NCBI GenBank assembly: GCA_001986395.2
Contig: MQVO02000003.1
Coordinates: forward strand, 1,240,001 to 1,304,000
Direction of reading: 5' to 3'
Length of the DNA: 64,000 bases
Source: Irpex lacteus
Taxonomy: Eukaryota; Basidiomycota; Agaricomycetes; Polyporales; Irpicaceae
Position 1 is the first letter of the stretch, and every line of letters starts with the position of its first letter. A program made the translations under genes and the position numbers. The notes beneath the pieces are model-generated. The model did not search any database. It saw nothing but the letters and a program-made list of their open reading frames with translations, and was not told the DNA's origin. This document shows, piece after piece, positions 11,544-23,106 of this stretch.

Positions 11544-13799
11544 TCAGTTCGGAACCGGTCCAACCACTGTCTGCTTCGTTCTGTTCATGTGCATGATAGT
11601 CTGGTCGTCTATCCGCAGATGAGCTTTCACCAAGGCTGGTGGTGTCAGCGCAAGCCACTGAAGGTACCGTCAGTCTTGTCACAGCTGTAAAAAATCTACG
11701 CAATCTGCTTTACCTGTTGCAAGCTGACGTCCTGGAATTTATCTAGCAGGCTTGCTAAGCGTATTTCTTCCTTCAGAAGTGTCATGCATTACTCACCGGA
11801 CTTGAAAATTTCCAAGAACCTCAGTGTCGTATTTCCTGTGTTTTCGACGAAGTGCCCTATATATCGGTCAGCGTGGTGTCATTTACGATTTATAGGTAAC
11901 CCACCAAAAGAGGCAGGTATATACCCTACGGGGGCAGAGGGTCAACTCAAATCATTAAGCTCAAGCGAGCCATGAATACATACCAACATCACCAGGCTGT
12001 GTAAGATGTCAAGAGAATTAGTGACAAGAGCCTGTACTCGAGGTATGCTGATGCGTACTACGAAGTCAAATGTTCTGGCGGAGGCTGAAGAAGCAAAGAG
12101 AGTCGCTCGGCCAGTTCCTTCGCTATAACATAGTATAAGAAAGGCATCAGTAATCTATGGGGGACGCGCTTGTCTTCACTGACATGAAATAACTCCATTC
12201 GTCTTGCGTTGGGTGCCACTAGGATGAAGCATTAGTTACTGATATATGTCCGCTTACGAGGGAAACGTACGTGCAGCTCCCTAGGGAACGAATGGTTAAG
12301 TTCAATAAACCGAACAAACAGGAGATTGAAACATGCTAACCTCATTCCTCCCGGTTCAATCGTCACCTCTGCTGCAGCAATGGTGGTAGATATCTTGAAA
12401 GTAGATGAATCTATGATCTTTACGGATCCTCCGGCTAACGGCGTAGCAGGCATTTGCGAGAACGGGAAAGAGTATGGTAGAGATGCTGGTCCTTGAGGGC
12501 TGACTGGCGCAACGGCATCATCTGCTGGAGGATCTATAGCCATGACTCAGCTCTGAATGCACCCTAGATAGTATATACAAGGGGACCTACCCGCTGGAAA
12601 TATGTAGAGTTCACTCCCTGGGATGTTAGAGAATGCGGACGCCTGGGTTTGGAAATTCTTGGCGATCACTTCTTTTGGTGTATGGGCAAGCCAATCGGTC
12701 AGCTATAGCATAGTACATGAGGCCATCAGTCTCCAGATCGCCGGAAGGGTCCCAATCCAGGGGAGTGGTGAGATGCACGTACCAGGAACGTGGAGTCCTC
12801 GCTGAAGTCGCCACTGTCGAAGACGAGAAGGAACTCCGAGCCCTCGGGATCATCTGCTGTCGCCTGAAGGGAATGTGGTGTCCCAGCCGGGAAGTACCAC
12901 AAATCGGATGTGTTCTATTGGTCGGAGTCAATGAATGGCTGGAAGCGTATTCAGAACATACACATACCACATTGGCAATATAATTCTGGCCCTCGGGATT
13001 CACTACGGCAATCTGTACACTTCCCTTTAGGACGAAGGCCCACTGGAGAGTGGTGCGTTAGTCTAGCGTCAAAGGTCGTGATGAAGATATCGTACTTCTG
13101 CAGTCTTGTGCCAGTGTAGTTCTCTGATATACAGTCAGTATCGAATACGGATAGTTGGTGGGCCACAAAAATAAACCTTCACCTGATTGCACCTGCTTCC
13201 AAACGCATATTAACCGCAGCCATCTCTGTATACTCGATCAGCCATGCAAAGTATGACACCCTATATCACGCGTACCAGTTGCCATTGGAAGAACATCGAC
13301 TATAAGCCAAGTGAGTGGGATGTCCAACATGAGATGATGGCCACAAACCATTCTGCTGCCTTGCCCAGCCACCAGTTTGAAGACGGTTGTGGCTTAGGCT
13401 GAACGGCCACTTGGCATTTCCACTGACCATGTAGTGTTAGCGCATTCATACAGAGTGCTGCATTTAAAACACTCACACTGTCCCGGCGTCCGTTGAAGGA
13501 GGGGCGAATAAATCTGCATTCTGTAGGTCCATTGGCACGTTTTGTGGTCCGAGGATATTCGATCCTAATGACCCACGCATTGGTTCTGGCCTAATGTTGT
13601 CATTCTCGGTCCATAGGATCCCGTTGGGATCGTCACTGGCAGGTGCCACGGTATCGCTTGGCGCAGATGCGGCCAATGAAGATGACGGAACTTGTGGGAT
13701 AGATGAAGTGGGGGAATCACTACTGCCTGCGGGGGCAGCGGTGACATAGGTCGCTATGACAGATAGAGCAAAAAATACCCAGTCAACGAAGCGAGCCAT
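11544..13799 (-). CDS. Secreted oxalate decarboxylase (bicupin)
   Basis: The enzyme splits oxalate into formate and CO2 with manganese, usually outside the cell or at the hyphal surface. About a dozen short exons join cleanly. Exon 1 (ATG at 13799) gives a signal peptide ending near TAAPAGS and a Ser/Pro-rich pro-region. Cupin 1 has MRLEAGAIR then [22 protein letters not shown] and the lid SEDSTFL. Cupin 2 has [28 protein letters not shown] and GHFVENTGN. Each cupin keeps its three His and one Glu ligands. The lid Glu in SEDST is the proton donor expected of a decarboxylase rather than an oxidase. The C-terminus reads [14 protein letters not shown] and stops at 11544. Length is about 450 residues, normal for fungal enzymes. 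The gene is convergent with the biotin gene, 153 bp away. Confidence 0.93.
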
Positions 13800-16179
13800 G
13801 ATGGGGGAGTAGGACTTCACTGACAATATAGAGGCAAGGTGATGGGGGCTTTTTATATGCCTGACGAGGCCGCCTAGCGGCACGTCGCATAGCGTCGGGA
13901 GCTGTTCATCGGAGGCCGCTCCTCTGCTTCGAACGCGTGTTGTACATGGCGATGAGAAACAACTTGCTGAAGGAGTTTGCTCAAGTGATTTCCGTCTGAG
14001 GTGTGTGGGCGAGTTCGATAGCTCATAACTGCTCGCGAGATGCTTCCCCTAGGCAATTGGCCGGACATCTCAGGCTATTCGATTGAACCAGAGAAACCTA
14101 CGTCACGTATTCGGTATAAAGAAGGTTTTAGATAAGACACGGCTTCAGGGAAGAAGGTGGCTAGAGGAGCAGAGCCGAATTGTTATTGCACAGAATTGTT
14201 TATTGTCCATGAGCGGAAAGCGTACCTATGTTTTGGTAAAGTAAGACCACACATGCTGCTCCGGACAACTCAACGTTCCCGCCGTGCGGTCAATAGCTCT
14301 GTAATCGCTCGAATGGCATTGGTGGACATGAGTCAACGGAACGGAACGAAAACAGGGCGGAGTACCATGCTAGCGGTAAACCGTGATCAATTGCAATTCC
14401 CGCACGTCGGCAACATTTGCTTCAAAAGCCTTACATTCACACCTACATCGTTGTCCATCACTTGTGTAAATAGATAAAGACATACCTCGTGAATACTAGG
14501 TAGGGCCATAACAGTGAATAACTCCTACGAAGTCATGGGCACTGGCCAGGTTCGAGAATCCACTGTGCAGAGATACGAGCGCGCCGAGGACGAAGTACCG
14601 AGAATCGTTGTAGCCACATGCATACAATGCCACTAATGACGACTGTGAACAGTCGATTTCCCCATATTAAACATGCAAGTACCTGAAAGTAGCGTCAAAT
14701 GCCTCAGCTGTCCAGCTTTTCCTCCACGGAGCCCGAGATAAATTTAGAACAGTGTACCTGTGAGAGACTTCAACACAATGAGCAGAGGGTCTGGCGGTCA
14801 AGGTTGCGGACCAAGATGAATCGTACCTTGCAAAATACGTCTGCACTTCTTCCCATGAAGCAAGGCGCTCAGAATCTCAACCGGCCGAGCAACGGCCTTC
14901 GTGAATGATGACTTAACGAGGCCTGCGAAGTTTTGACAACATAGGACGAAAATCGTCGCGTGATACCGAGGCATGTATAGCCAATTGCCAGACTATGCGC
15001 CGTTCTGTAGATTGCGTGTGTGAGATCAGCTACATATAGGCATCGTGGATGACAACAATACCTACTCAAGACACGTGGAATACGTCTTGCCGCAAGATTA
15101 CAAGTCAGCTGGAAATCCAACCGCTCAAGTCTCTCAAGGGTTATCAGGCGCTTCGGCGTGAAGAGTATTGTGGACGCGGCTTCCCAGACGGCGGTGATGT
15201 ATAATCTAAGGTTCGGGAAGCAGGGGGAAAGCTGAGAAGCCATGGAAGCGGACAGGGACAGAGTCCAAACTCTGCAAGTCTGAAGTATCTCACTGTAATC
15301 AAGCCAAAAGCAAGCCATGGTACAGCTTCACGAAGGACGAAAATAGTAGCCAATGGTATGCCTGTGCTTTGTCAAAGAGATGCACTTTAGCTAAACGATA
15401 ACGTCACAGAAAACGAACACTTCGACATACTCTCGATACAAGAGCGCACATTTTCCTAGACGAATATGCATGTCACGGTTGGCGCACAGAGATGTACTTG
15501 TGTGAGCTGGTGCTATCCCAGCGGGGTTTGTGTCGCGCGGAAGAAGTGCGCGAAGCAATATTCAACTGTGCGGAACCGTGAAGAGCAGCACCTACATATT
15601 TGAGCGTAATAGGCAGGGCCAACGGTTCTACCACTCCGCATAATGCACTAAACGGGTGCAAAGATTCTGTCAACGTATATGGCATGAGTACGACAGTTAC
15701 ATGTGACGGACTGCGCAGTACGAACCTTGTACAGTTCGCGAAGCAACGTGTGAGTAGTTGGTGCTGTACGGTGTAAAAGGGATCCCGGGATGTCCCTTGG
15801 ACTCTTAGTATAGCGTGATCGGCTTCTTGTGCATTAGCTTATCCTCTCAGGTCTATGTGAAAGGGTGCTATGAGCTCGTACTGACATCCTTCCCAGTTTC
15901 CCAAAGAATACGGCATGCGCAGCTCGTGAGGTGGAACATGGCATCTATAACCTCGTCAACAGGCACGCGCATACGCTGTCAAGCACGTACGAAGATAGGG
16001 GAGCGGTGGACTTTATTCGATTTGCAGGTGTACGACAAGAGCAATGCAGGTGGATGTAACAGAACAAACTAGACATTAGGTCAATGATAAGATGCGACGT
16101 AATATATAACTTTTCAAAGAAAATCCAGGTACGACACCCAAAGCCCCCATATTAGACGATAGGTGCGCAGCGCGAAGGT
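13800..16179. other. 2.4 kb with no firm gene; possible membrane-protein remnant inside
   Basis: This region separates oxalate decarboxylase from HSP10, both on minus, so the left part should be the decarboxylase promoter. Apart from the weak candidate at 14470-15353, I find only short open stretches on either strand with no domain. No direct or inverted repeat of note was seen. Confidence 0.45.
14470..15353 (-). CDS. Doubtful multi-exon membrane protein
   Basis: Several minus-strand segments are hydrophobic and exon-like. After an AG near 15295 one segment reads RVWTLSLS and later LRLYITAVWEAASTILF. Near 14600 another reads LYACGYNDSRYFVLGALVS. Patterns such as RVW followed by hydrophobic helices, and LYACGY, resemble multi-helix fungal membrane families of the DUF6533/DUF6534 kind. 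I could not join the segments into one frame or find a start, so this may be a degraded copy or chance. Coordinates are approximate. Confidence 0.22.
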
Positions 16180-16702
16180 TTACTCCTGGATCTTCGCGAG
16201 AATATCAGAATCCTTGAAGAGGAAGTATTCCTGGAGAGAACGCAAGCGGGAACAGAACACACGTCAGAAGTCATGTTACGCGAATAACCAATATGGAGTG
16301 TAAACGCAAGACGGCGAACTCACCTCTTCTCCGACCTTTATCGAGTTTCCGCCCCAGCCAGGGAGCAATACTCTGTCACCCGCCTTGACAGTCGTAGGGA
16401 CAATCTGACCATCCTTGTTAGGCGCACCGGGACCTACGGCGATAACGGTAGCCTCCGGCAGGGGGTTGTTCGTAGCAGACGTAGGCAAGAAGATGCCAGA
16501 AGCAGTTTTCTACGTGGTCCACGTCAGTGCCTGCGAGTACACGCGAGAAAGGTGGCATGCTCACCGTCTCAGGCTTGAAACGCTGGACGAGAACGCGGTC
16601 AAGCAAGGGAACGAGAGACTTGATGGACTTGAAAGTTGCCTGGGCAGCCTACACACACTGTTAGTAACTTTCAATGCAACCTGCATGCCTTCTACCCACC
16701 AT
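16180..16702 (-). CDS. HSP10: Mitochondrial 10 kDa chaperonin (HSP10, GroES family)
   Basis: HSP10 caps the HSP60 ring in the mitochondrial matrix and drives ATP-dependent folding. The joined protein is close to 106 residues, standard for the family. It has LLDRVLVQRFKPET, the mobile loop TASGIFLPTSATN, VIAVGPGAPNKDG, GDRVLLPGWGGNSIKVG and the tail EEYFLFKDSDILAKIQE. The ATG occupies 16702-16700 and is followed at once by a GT donor, so the first coding exon is the start codon alone. Exon 2 begins at 16648 with AAQATFKS. Two further introns split the protein after KPET and after KVGEE. Candidate heat-shock elements lie upstream at 16840 and 16990. As in other fungi the targeting signal is not cleaved and cannot be separated from the mature protein. 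Confidence 0.94.
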
Positions 16703-16839
16703 TTCGTTAGCGAGGATGTGCGACGTCGACTCGGAGGGTTGAGGAGGTTATGAGCTGGACAGGTGAAAGCCGTCGGCTTTACGGGCGGCATTTTCTCAGG
16801 TCATTATTTGGCTACTGCAAACAAAGACCGCCACGTGCT

Positions 16840-16854
16840 AGAAAGCTCTAGAAA
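16840..16854 (-). promoter_or_regulatory. Candidate heat-shock element of HSP10
   Basis: The 15 bases read agaaagctctagaaa. They are three five-base units of which the outer two fit nGAAn and the middle fits only loosely. The site lies about 140 bp upstream of the HSP10 start codon. Confidence 0.4.
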
Positions 16855-16989
16855 TGCATACACGTCCGACGGTCATGCAGGTTCGGACGTTGCAGCCTTG
16901 CAGGCTGACGGGGTTTCAGATTTCAAGAGAGGAATGCGAGGTATCGAGATAGAGAGTGTGCGGTCTAAGTACAGTATATAAGCTACAAT

Positions 16990-17006
16990 GTTCTTGAAGT
17001 GTGAAG
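16990..17006 (-). promoter_or_regulatory. Candidate heat-shock element of HSP10, distal
   Basis: The sequence gttcttgaagtgtgaag contains TTCnnGAA and, five bases on, another GAA in heat-shock-factor spacing. It lies about 290 bp upstream of the HSP10 start and just beyond the 3' end of the MUB1-like gene. Confidence 0.4.
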
Positions 17007-17243
17007 AAAGGGATTGCGCGAGAGACTGGGCAGGAGAGATGTGAGGGGGACAGAAATTCATACTATTAGCTATGAGAGAGATGGACAACGTGAAGCAGAA
17101 ATGACCGAATAGACGATGACGATGACGAGGATGAGTGTGCCGCGATGGAGGAGTAGTGAGAGTTGTAAACGAATGGATAGTAGTCTGTACTTCGAAAACG
17201 CAGCAAGACCACGTCACGCATGAGCAGAAGTCCATCGCAGTCT

Positions 17244-20210
17244 TCATTCAATAATCATCGCGTCGTCGGCGTCCGTACCAGCATTCGAGCGTGAGGGTCC
17301 TGCATCCGCCTGTATGGCAACCTCTACCCCGGGAGATGGTCCGGCGTTGGGCGGCTGCTGATCTGCTAGAGAGTTTGCGTTATCGCGTGGCCGCCATCGG
17401 ATAGTGACAGAGTTCGCAGCGTTCGTCGCTTCAGGCGGATTGGCTGCACCTTCCTCTGGTCGACGCACTCGTCGTAGCGTCAATGGGCTGAACGTCCAGT
17501 TACCAAAGGCTGCTGGTACATTGCCTCCTCGGATACGGCCACCCTCTGGTACGACGATATTCATCGGCCCAGCCGTTGGGGGAGGGTTTGCGCCAGGAGG
17601 AACGGCAACCACTACTCGCTGAGGCCGCTGGAACTCGTCGACTAATTGCGCCTCTAGCGCCTGCACGCGAGCAGCCCGTTCCTGTTCACGTTGAGCCCGT
17701 CGTTCCGCACGGCCAGCTATTGTTAAAAAGTCGGGTTGGTTAGTATGAAGCCTATTCAGACACGTAATTCATGTTCGCTTACCTTGATTCTCCCGATCCT
17801 CACCATCTTCGGGGTCTTTCGCACTACACCAGAATCGATGGCCCTCGCTCCATGCGATACTCTGGCACTCCTTCCCGCAGTATTTCGCTTTCCGGCATCG
17901 GCGGCACTTGGCAAATTCCCGCGGGAACGACTCCCACTTGCCACACATCACTGGGAAGAAGATTGAGAGTGTCAGAAAAGGCGTGGCAAGAAGGGCAGGA
18001 CAGAACGATTATCGAATCGACACGATGGAAAAACTGAACATATACTCACTGTTGGCACATTGCCGGATGCCTCCCCGTGAATCGTCTTTCCGACACGCGT
18101 TCCGCATGATCACCCCTGCCCAGTATTGGATCTCAGCGGGCAAGGTAGGCGGAGGATTTGGGCCTTCCATTTCAGACGAACTCGGTCGGTAGGTGAATCG
18201 TTCCACCAGTGAAAAGACATTTGTCATGCGAGTAGCTGATGGCGTAGAGCTGCTGGTGGTAGTAGAGGTGCTGGGAGCTGGCGACACGCCCGGGGTGGCC
18301 GCTGCCTTCTCCTTACCACGCCCGGTGGCATTTGCAAACGCCTTCAAAAACGCGTTAGGCTCCTTCGATGGCGTTGCTGAGGTAGATTGGGGCTTCGCAG
18401 TGCTAGGTCCTGCCTGATTCTTGAATAATTCTTCGAAGCTATTCTCTTGTAGGGTAGCAGGATGGAATGCAGGGCGTGGCTTATAGAAGGCCTGCCTGAC
18501 ATGGGGGTATTTACTCAAATATGCGAGCAGTTGCAGAGCGAGCAACACATCTTCATCGCGATAGGGACCACTATCCGAATCCCGATGATGGTGGTGGTGA
18601 TGTATACCTGTAAGAGCAGCAGCCGCAGGGCCAGCCCGAAGGTTGGCAGGTGCAGCCGCACGCCGTGGTTCTGTGGTAGTCACTCCATCCGCATTTCTAA
18701 CACGCACCGTTGCAGGGACGGGAGGAACTGGGGTAGCCGTTGGAGGCGGCAGCGTGATCGTCCCCGCTCTTGGCGTCCTCTCTGCGGGGTGAGGCTCCCC
18801 ACGTGTAGGCCCAGGAGTAATCGCACCTGGGGCACCAGGAGGGGCGCCCATGGCAAAGTCGTCATTCGTCTCCAACGAAACAATACCATCTTCGACACCG
18901 ACGCCATCTACAGCGACAGCCTGATCATTGATGATAATGTGCGCATCTCCGTTCATGTCTAGCGAGGCGCCGGTTGTGGTAGGACCGGCGTCGGACACGA
19001 TGCCAACGGCGCGTCGAGGATGGGTAGCGTTTGCACGAATGGTAGCAGCATCCGCCGAGAGGTCCCGACGTTCAGGCGAGGACGCACCGGACACGGGAGC
19101 ATCGCTCTCGCGCATGGAGTCGTGATCCATATCGACGTCGCCATCGTCCTCGGTTTCGGTATCTGGTCGAGAGTTGTCAGCCGAATGCGTGGTCGATGGG
19201 CCCTCCGACGCAGAAGGAGCAGCCGATCTGCTAGGTTGACGCAATGTGCGGCCGCGGCCAACAGTTGGTGTCTGATCCCATACGGGCCGCGCGATGATAG
19301 TGCCACTGCGATCTCTGCTAGGTACCACAACAGTTCCTGTCGGTGTGTTTGTGCCTATTGGGGTCGTGTGCGATGATGGTTCAGCAGAAGTATCACGTCC
19401 GTCCGATGTTGGGTCCGTGTCCATAGCATCGTCCTACGATGAATCAATTCGCATGAAAATCAAACCAATGATCATACAACATACCTCCGGTGTCCCTTGT
19501 GAAGCGACTGGTCGATCACGACGCTGCTGCTCCGCCGCGACCTGTCTCTGCAGTGCGCGAGCTAGCTGCTGTGCCTGCTCTCTTTGCCTCAACTCATGCT
19601 GAGCCTGCCTGCGAGCCAGCCGTTGTTCGCGAGTCTCCCTGTGCATGCCGCCCGCAGTCGCGTTAGGCCCGACCGCAAACCCTTTACCAGCAAGCCATGC
19701 CTCCAAGATGCACCCCACCACCTCCAACGTCCCCGCCTGAACCACGCGACCTCGGATCTGCTCACTTCCACGTACTCCGATGTTCACAACAGATTGAAAA
19801 GCAAGAGAAAAACGGTATGCGGCTTGTTTGTCGAACGACTTGGGGTTGAGGGTCGGCACAAGCTTAGTCGGGTGGGCTTTGGGGGCAGAGAGACCGTAAA
19901 GGATGGCTGGGTTCTCTGGGGGAGGTGGGCAGATGCAGAAGTCGTGTAGGATTCGTACAAGGCGTTCGAGGCCACCATCCATTGTCATGATTTCACGGAT
20001 TCGAGGCGAGGTTGACGTCAGGTAGGTGAGGTGGGACAAGGAGTTATAAAGAGGTAGCGGCGCATTGGTGTCGAGGGCTACAGAACGGCAGTCAGAACGA
20101 GCACACTGGCCTATGAAGCTAGTAGACTCACCTCTGCGATCGTATAGTTGAGATGTTATGCAGACGCACGCCCGATTCTGGGCTGGAAAGGCGAAGTTGG
20201 ACTCGCGCAT
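17244..20210 (-). CDS. MYND zinc-finger protein, MUB1/SamB family
   Basis: Yeast MUB1 works with the E3 Ubr2 and the E2 Rad6 to ubiquitylate the proteasome regulator Rpn4; Aspergillus SamB affects growth and development. The N-terminus starts MRESNFAFPAQNRACVCITS and continues QLYDRR, then LDTNAPLPLYNSLSHLTYL and SPRIREIMTMDGGLERLVRI, typical of this family. A long Ser/Pro/Thr-rich centre contains a run of six His near 18600. The region YLSKYPHVRQAFYKP follows, then a complete MYND finger: CAN-MMC, CRRC, YCGKEC and the final H-RFWC. The C-terminus is Pro/Arg-rich and ends DADDAMIIE. A 54 nt intron (20078-20131) keeps the frame open, so the ORF looks continuous there. At least three further introns are placed near 19490, 18060 and 17760. 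Length is about 800 residues. Confidence 0.92.
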
Positions 20211-20771
20211 AGCGAAGGTGTTTGAACAAGGTGTTCAAGGGTGGATGAGCTAGCGAAGGTCTTGTACTGAGGCTGATGGGCTTTGCTAGTCGAGGTAGCT
20301 TTGTGTTGTCCTCGCCGCCGTCGGCGTCGTGTTCGTCGTCGTCGTCGATGTTGGTGGTCGAGTCTCCGCCACGAGCGGGTGATCTGACTGGGGTCTGTTT
20401 GGCCTTGTTTGGCCGTGGCCAGTGCCTGATGGACAACTGCTTATACCTTGCTTACTCAGACTCGGACAAAGATCTTGCTTTTGAGTCCTCCTCTTTGGAA
20501 TGCAACTACAATCTGCCAGCTTACGCATGTTTCGGATGGCTACACAAGAGCTTTATCCAACACACAACAGCAACCCCCGGCTGACGAGCCGATCAAACTC
20601 ATCAACGCAGCCTCCCTCCCAGAGCGCGGCTTGACAACAGGATTTCTTCAATTTCGAGGAACAGTAGTAATTCACACACAGATACAGGCTGTGATAATGG
20701 ATTGTGATGTCATGCCCACACAGCTTTGCAAACATGCTGACTTCACCGCAATTAGTCCTAGAAATACATTT

Positions 20772-21226
20772 ATGTTGTTGTTCACAAAGGTGCACACGAC
20801 CGCAAGCCTTCAAACTTCAACGGCGACCTCCCAATTCCATCCTTCTCAACTTCCGGCAGATCTTCATGATCAGTCAGCTTCGGCTTACGCATCACCTGCG
20901 GATGCTCCGCCCTCGTACTCCCGCCCCCGAGTGTCAGAATACTTGGACGCCAACAAATCCTCCGTCTCCCTCCTTCCGTCCGGATTTCTTCCGTAGGGGT
21001 TCAACCCAGCACTTCCCCCCTCAACCCCAAAGTCTCTCTTCGCCTCGTGCGCGAACTGCTCTCTCGTGGACGCGTCCTTTCCTTGAACGGCGTCTTGGAT
21101 CTCCCCGGCGATCGGTCCGCCATTGGTAGACTGGTCAATGAGGTTTGGTGTGGAATCTACGTCGCTGCCCTTCTGAGCTTGCGTAGACCAGGTTCGCTCG
21201 GGTGGACCACCGTAACCTCCGGATGA
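20772..21226 (+). pseudogene. Possible frameshifted small ORF, unknown
   Basis: From the ATG at 20772 one frame shows good codon use (YASPADAPPSYSRPRV, then SEYLDANKSSVSLLPSGFLP) and stops at about 20994-20996. Immediately after it, a second frame offset by one base carries LRLVRELLSRGRVLSL and GRLVNEVWCGIYVAALL and stops at 21224-21226. A single missing base near 20993 would join them. It could be a real frameshift, a sequencing error, or an intron I cannot see. No domain is recognised. Confidence 0.3.
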
Positions 21227-22079
21227 AGTAGCTTATTTTATGAACAAGGTCAATATATAATTGGATACAGCAGGACATCAAACTTTGGAAGCTTACAGTC
21301 ACCGCTTGGCGGGTAGTTTGTGGTCTGGTAATCGTTTGATCTGTCCATGTTAAACGTCGAGTAAGGGTACGTAGATCGTTGAGAAATATGATAGAAACGC
21401 TGAAAGCGAGCTGGTTTATATGCAGGACAGGGCCCCAACGCAGCGCTCGTAGTAATTGACCGAGTGACGTCAGTCTATGGTGCTCCAAGGCTAGAAAAGG
21501 CAGGTGATCTCAGTGGTGGCACCCGCTTAGATGTTCTGTACGTACGAACTTACACTGCAATGATATATAGGAAGTTCGTGTACACGTTAATGTCATGCCT
21601 ATAACGACGTCAGATCTCTCAAACTCTGGCGAGAAAACTGCTCGAGGATATGAGAACTGTATCGCGTGACTGTTGACAGATATACACGTTCAGAGGGACT
21701 GCAGGCTGCCAATCGGCGAATACCATCACAAACACAGACCTCTCCCTCTTCTGCATTGTGGATGCGCCCCGGATTCGGGGCACAGCACGCTTCGTCGTCA
21801 TTCGCTTGAAGCTCACCACGAACACACACTTCTAAGTATTTGTAACATTATGCAGGGTAATCATAACACATTGTGGATATAATCTATAGTAAATTACCTG
21901 ACATAAGGAGCTCTGCGCTTCACGATCGACTGGCTAGAATTTGCCAACTGAAGTAGGCGTAGATACAGCACCTTCCTAATACGGCCGTGCTTATTATCGG
22001 AGTTCGCCACGTCAATGGATTAAGCGCTGCGGTACACTCTCCAGTGGCAGTCTTGCTGTCGCCATAATCTCTCCTCCCA

Positions 22080-22150
22080 ATTTTCAGTTCTCCTCCCCGA
22101 CCCTCTTGGTTTCCTCCCTCGTTTTTCTCACCCTCTCCGCCATACCACAC
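22080..22150 (+). promoter_or_regulatory. Pyrimidine-rich leader of PHO88
   Basis: The 70 bases before the ATG at 22159 are dominated by C and T on the coding strand, as in many strongly expressed fungal genes. Confidence 0.4.
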
Positions 22151-22158
22151 AGCCCATC

Positions 22159-23106
22159 ATGAACGCAGCCACGTCGAACCTCGTCATCTCTCTCGGTGCC
22201 ATGCAAGGTGTGTATACGTATTCATTGACCAGGGTCGGCAATGCACTCGCAAGACTCGGAATGTACTGACGTGCATACGCTGTTCTTTGTAGTGGCCCGC
22301 AAAATCAATTTCGACGACCCTCAGGTTTTGAACATTGTGCGCCTTGCGTATGTTGCTGTTCAGGCTATCGTTCTCGGGACGTACTACTACACGTCAATGA
22401 AGGTATGTACTGCAGCAATAATATGGGGCCACGAAACATTGCTGATGACGTTACCACGTATTTCCTTGGGAATTATAGATCAAACAAAAGAATGACCAGA
22501 CGGTGCTCAAGTATGGTGCGTTTGTTACTGGCCGCACATTGTCTTTGTGGCTTTTCTAACGTAGTGCCTTTAACAGTTGAGCCTGCCAACCCTATGGTAT
22601 GCACTTTGTTGTATTGTCGACTTGAACGTTTCTGGAGCTTTCCCCACAGTCAAAAGAACCAGGCAATTTGGTTGTGACGACAAACCGCGATTACGACTTG
22701 GGAGAGGTTTCAAAGCTCCTACGAGGAGTGTGGATTGGACTCGCCATGATGGCGTTCCTTCACGGATACATGCAGTGAGTATACATTGTATTATAAGTTA
22801 TGAAAGAACTCTAATCCCCTCGCCAGCTACACCCAACCTTTGTTCATGCAGGCTCTTTTGGGACTGAAGAACCTGTATGACGCAAAGCCTGTTTCTATCT
22901 GGGTCCTCGGCAAGCCCGCAGAAGGTGACCTCAAGAGGCCGTTCAAGGGTGCCGGAGGGATGTTCGGAGGTACGCAAGAGTTTGATGTCTCTAACTAATG
23001 CTATTTGACTAATAATCTGCACTTCAATTCAGCCGCTGCGGAGCCACAGACCGACAAGGCCGCCATCGAGGAGGCCGAGAAGAGGATTGGCAAGAAGGAA
23101 GAGTAA
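22159..23106 (+). CDS. PHO88: PHO88/SND3 endoplasmic reticulum protein
   Basis: PHO88 was found through its effect on phosphate uptake in yeast and was later named SND3, part of the SRP-independent targeting route to the ER membrane. The exons read MNAATSNLVISLGAMQ, then ARKINFDDPQVLNIVRLAYV and AVQAIVLGTYYYTSMK, IKQKNDQTVLKY, TTNRDYDLGEVSKLL, GVWIGLAMMAFLHGYMQ and TQPLFMQALLGLKNLYD. A short Lys/Glu tail ends KRIGKKEE at the TAA of 23104. There are two or three hydrophobic segments and about 190 residues, both as expected. Six or seven small introns interrupt the gene. Confidence 0.93.

Larger units (their letters stand above)
20211..22158. other. 1.9 kb between divergent MUB1-like and PHO88 genes
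   Basis: Both flanking genes start at the edges of this region, so it should hold two promoters. It also contains one possible broken ORF on plus (20772-21226). I see no repeats. The last 80 bases before PHO88 are pyrimidine-rich. Confidence 0.45.

Noticed and set aside
12626..13003. Minus-strand 125-codon open stretch as a separate gene
   Set aside because: Its start is an exon of oxalate decarboxylase and the rest is another frame of the following exons; the spliced cupin motifs explain the region.
18590..18610. CAC/CAT-rich stretch on the minus strand as a microsatellite
   Set aside because: It encodes the six-His run within the MUB1-like protein and stays in frame; it is part of the coding sequence.
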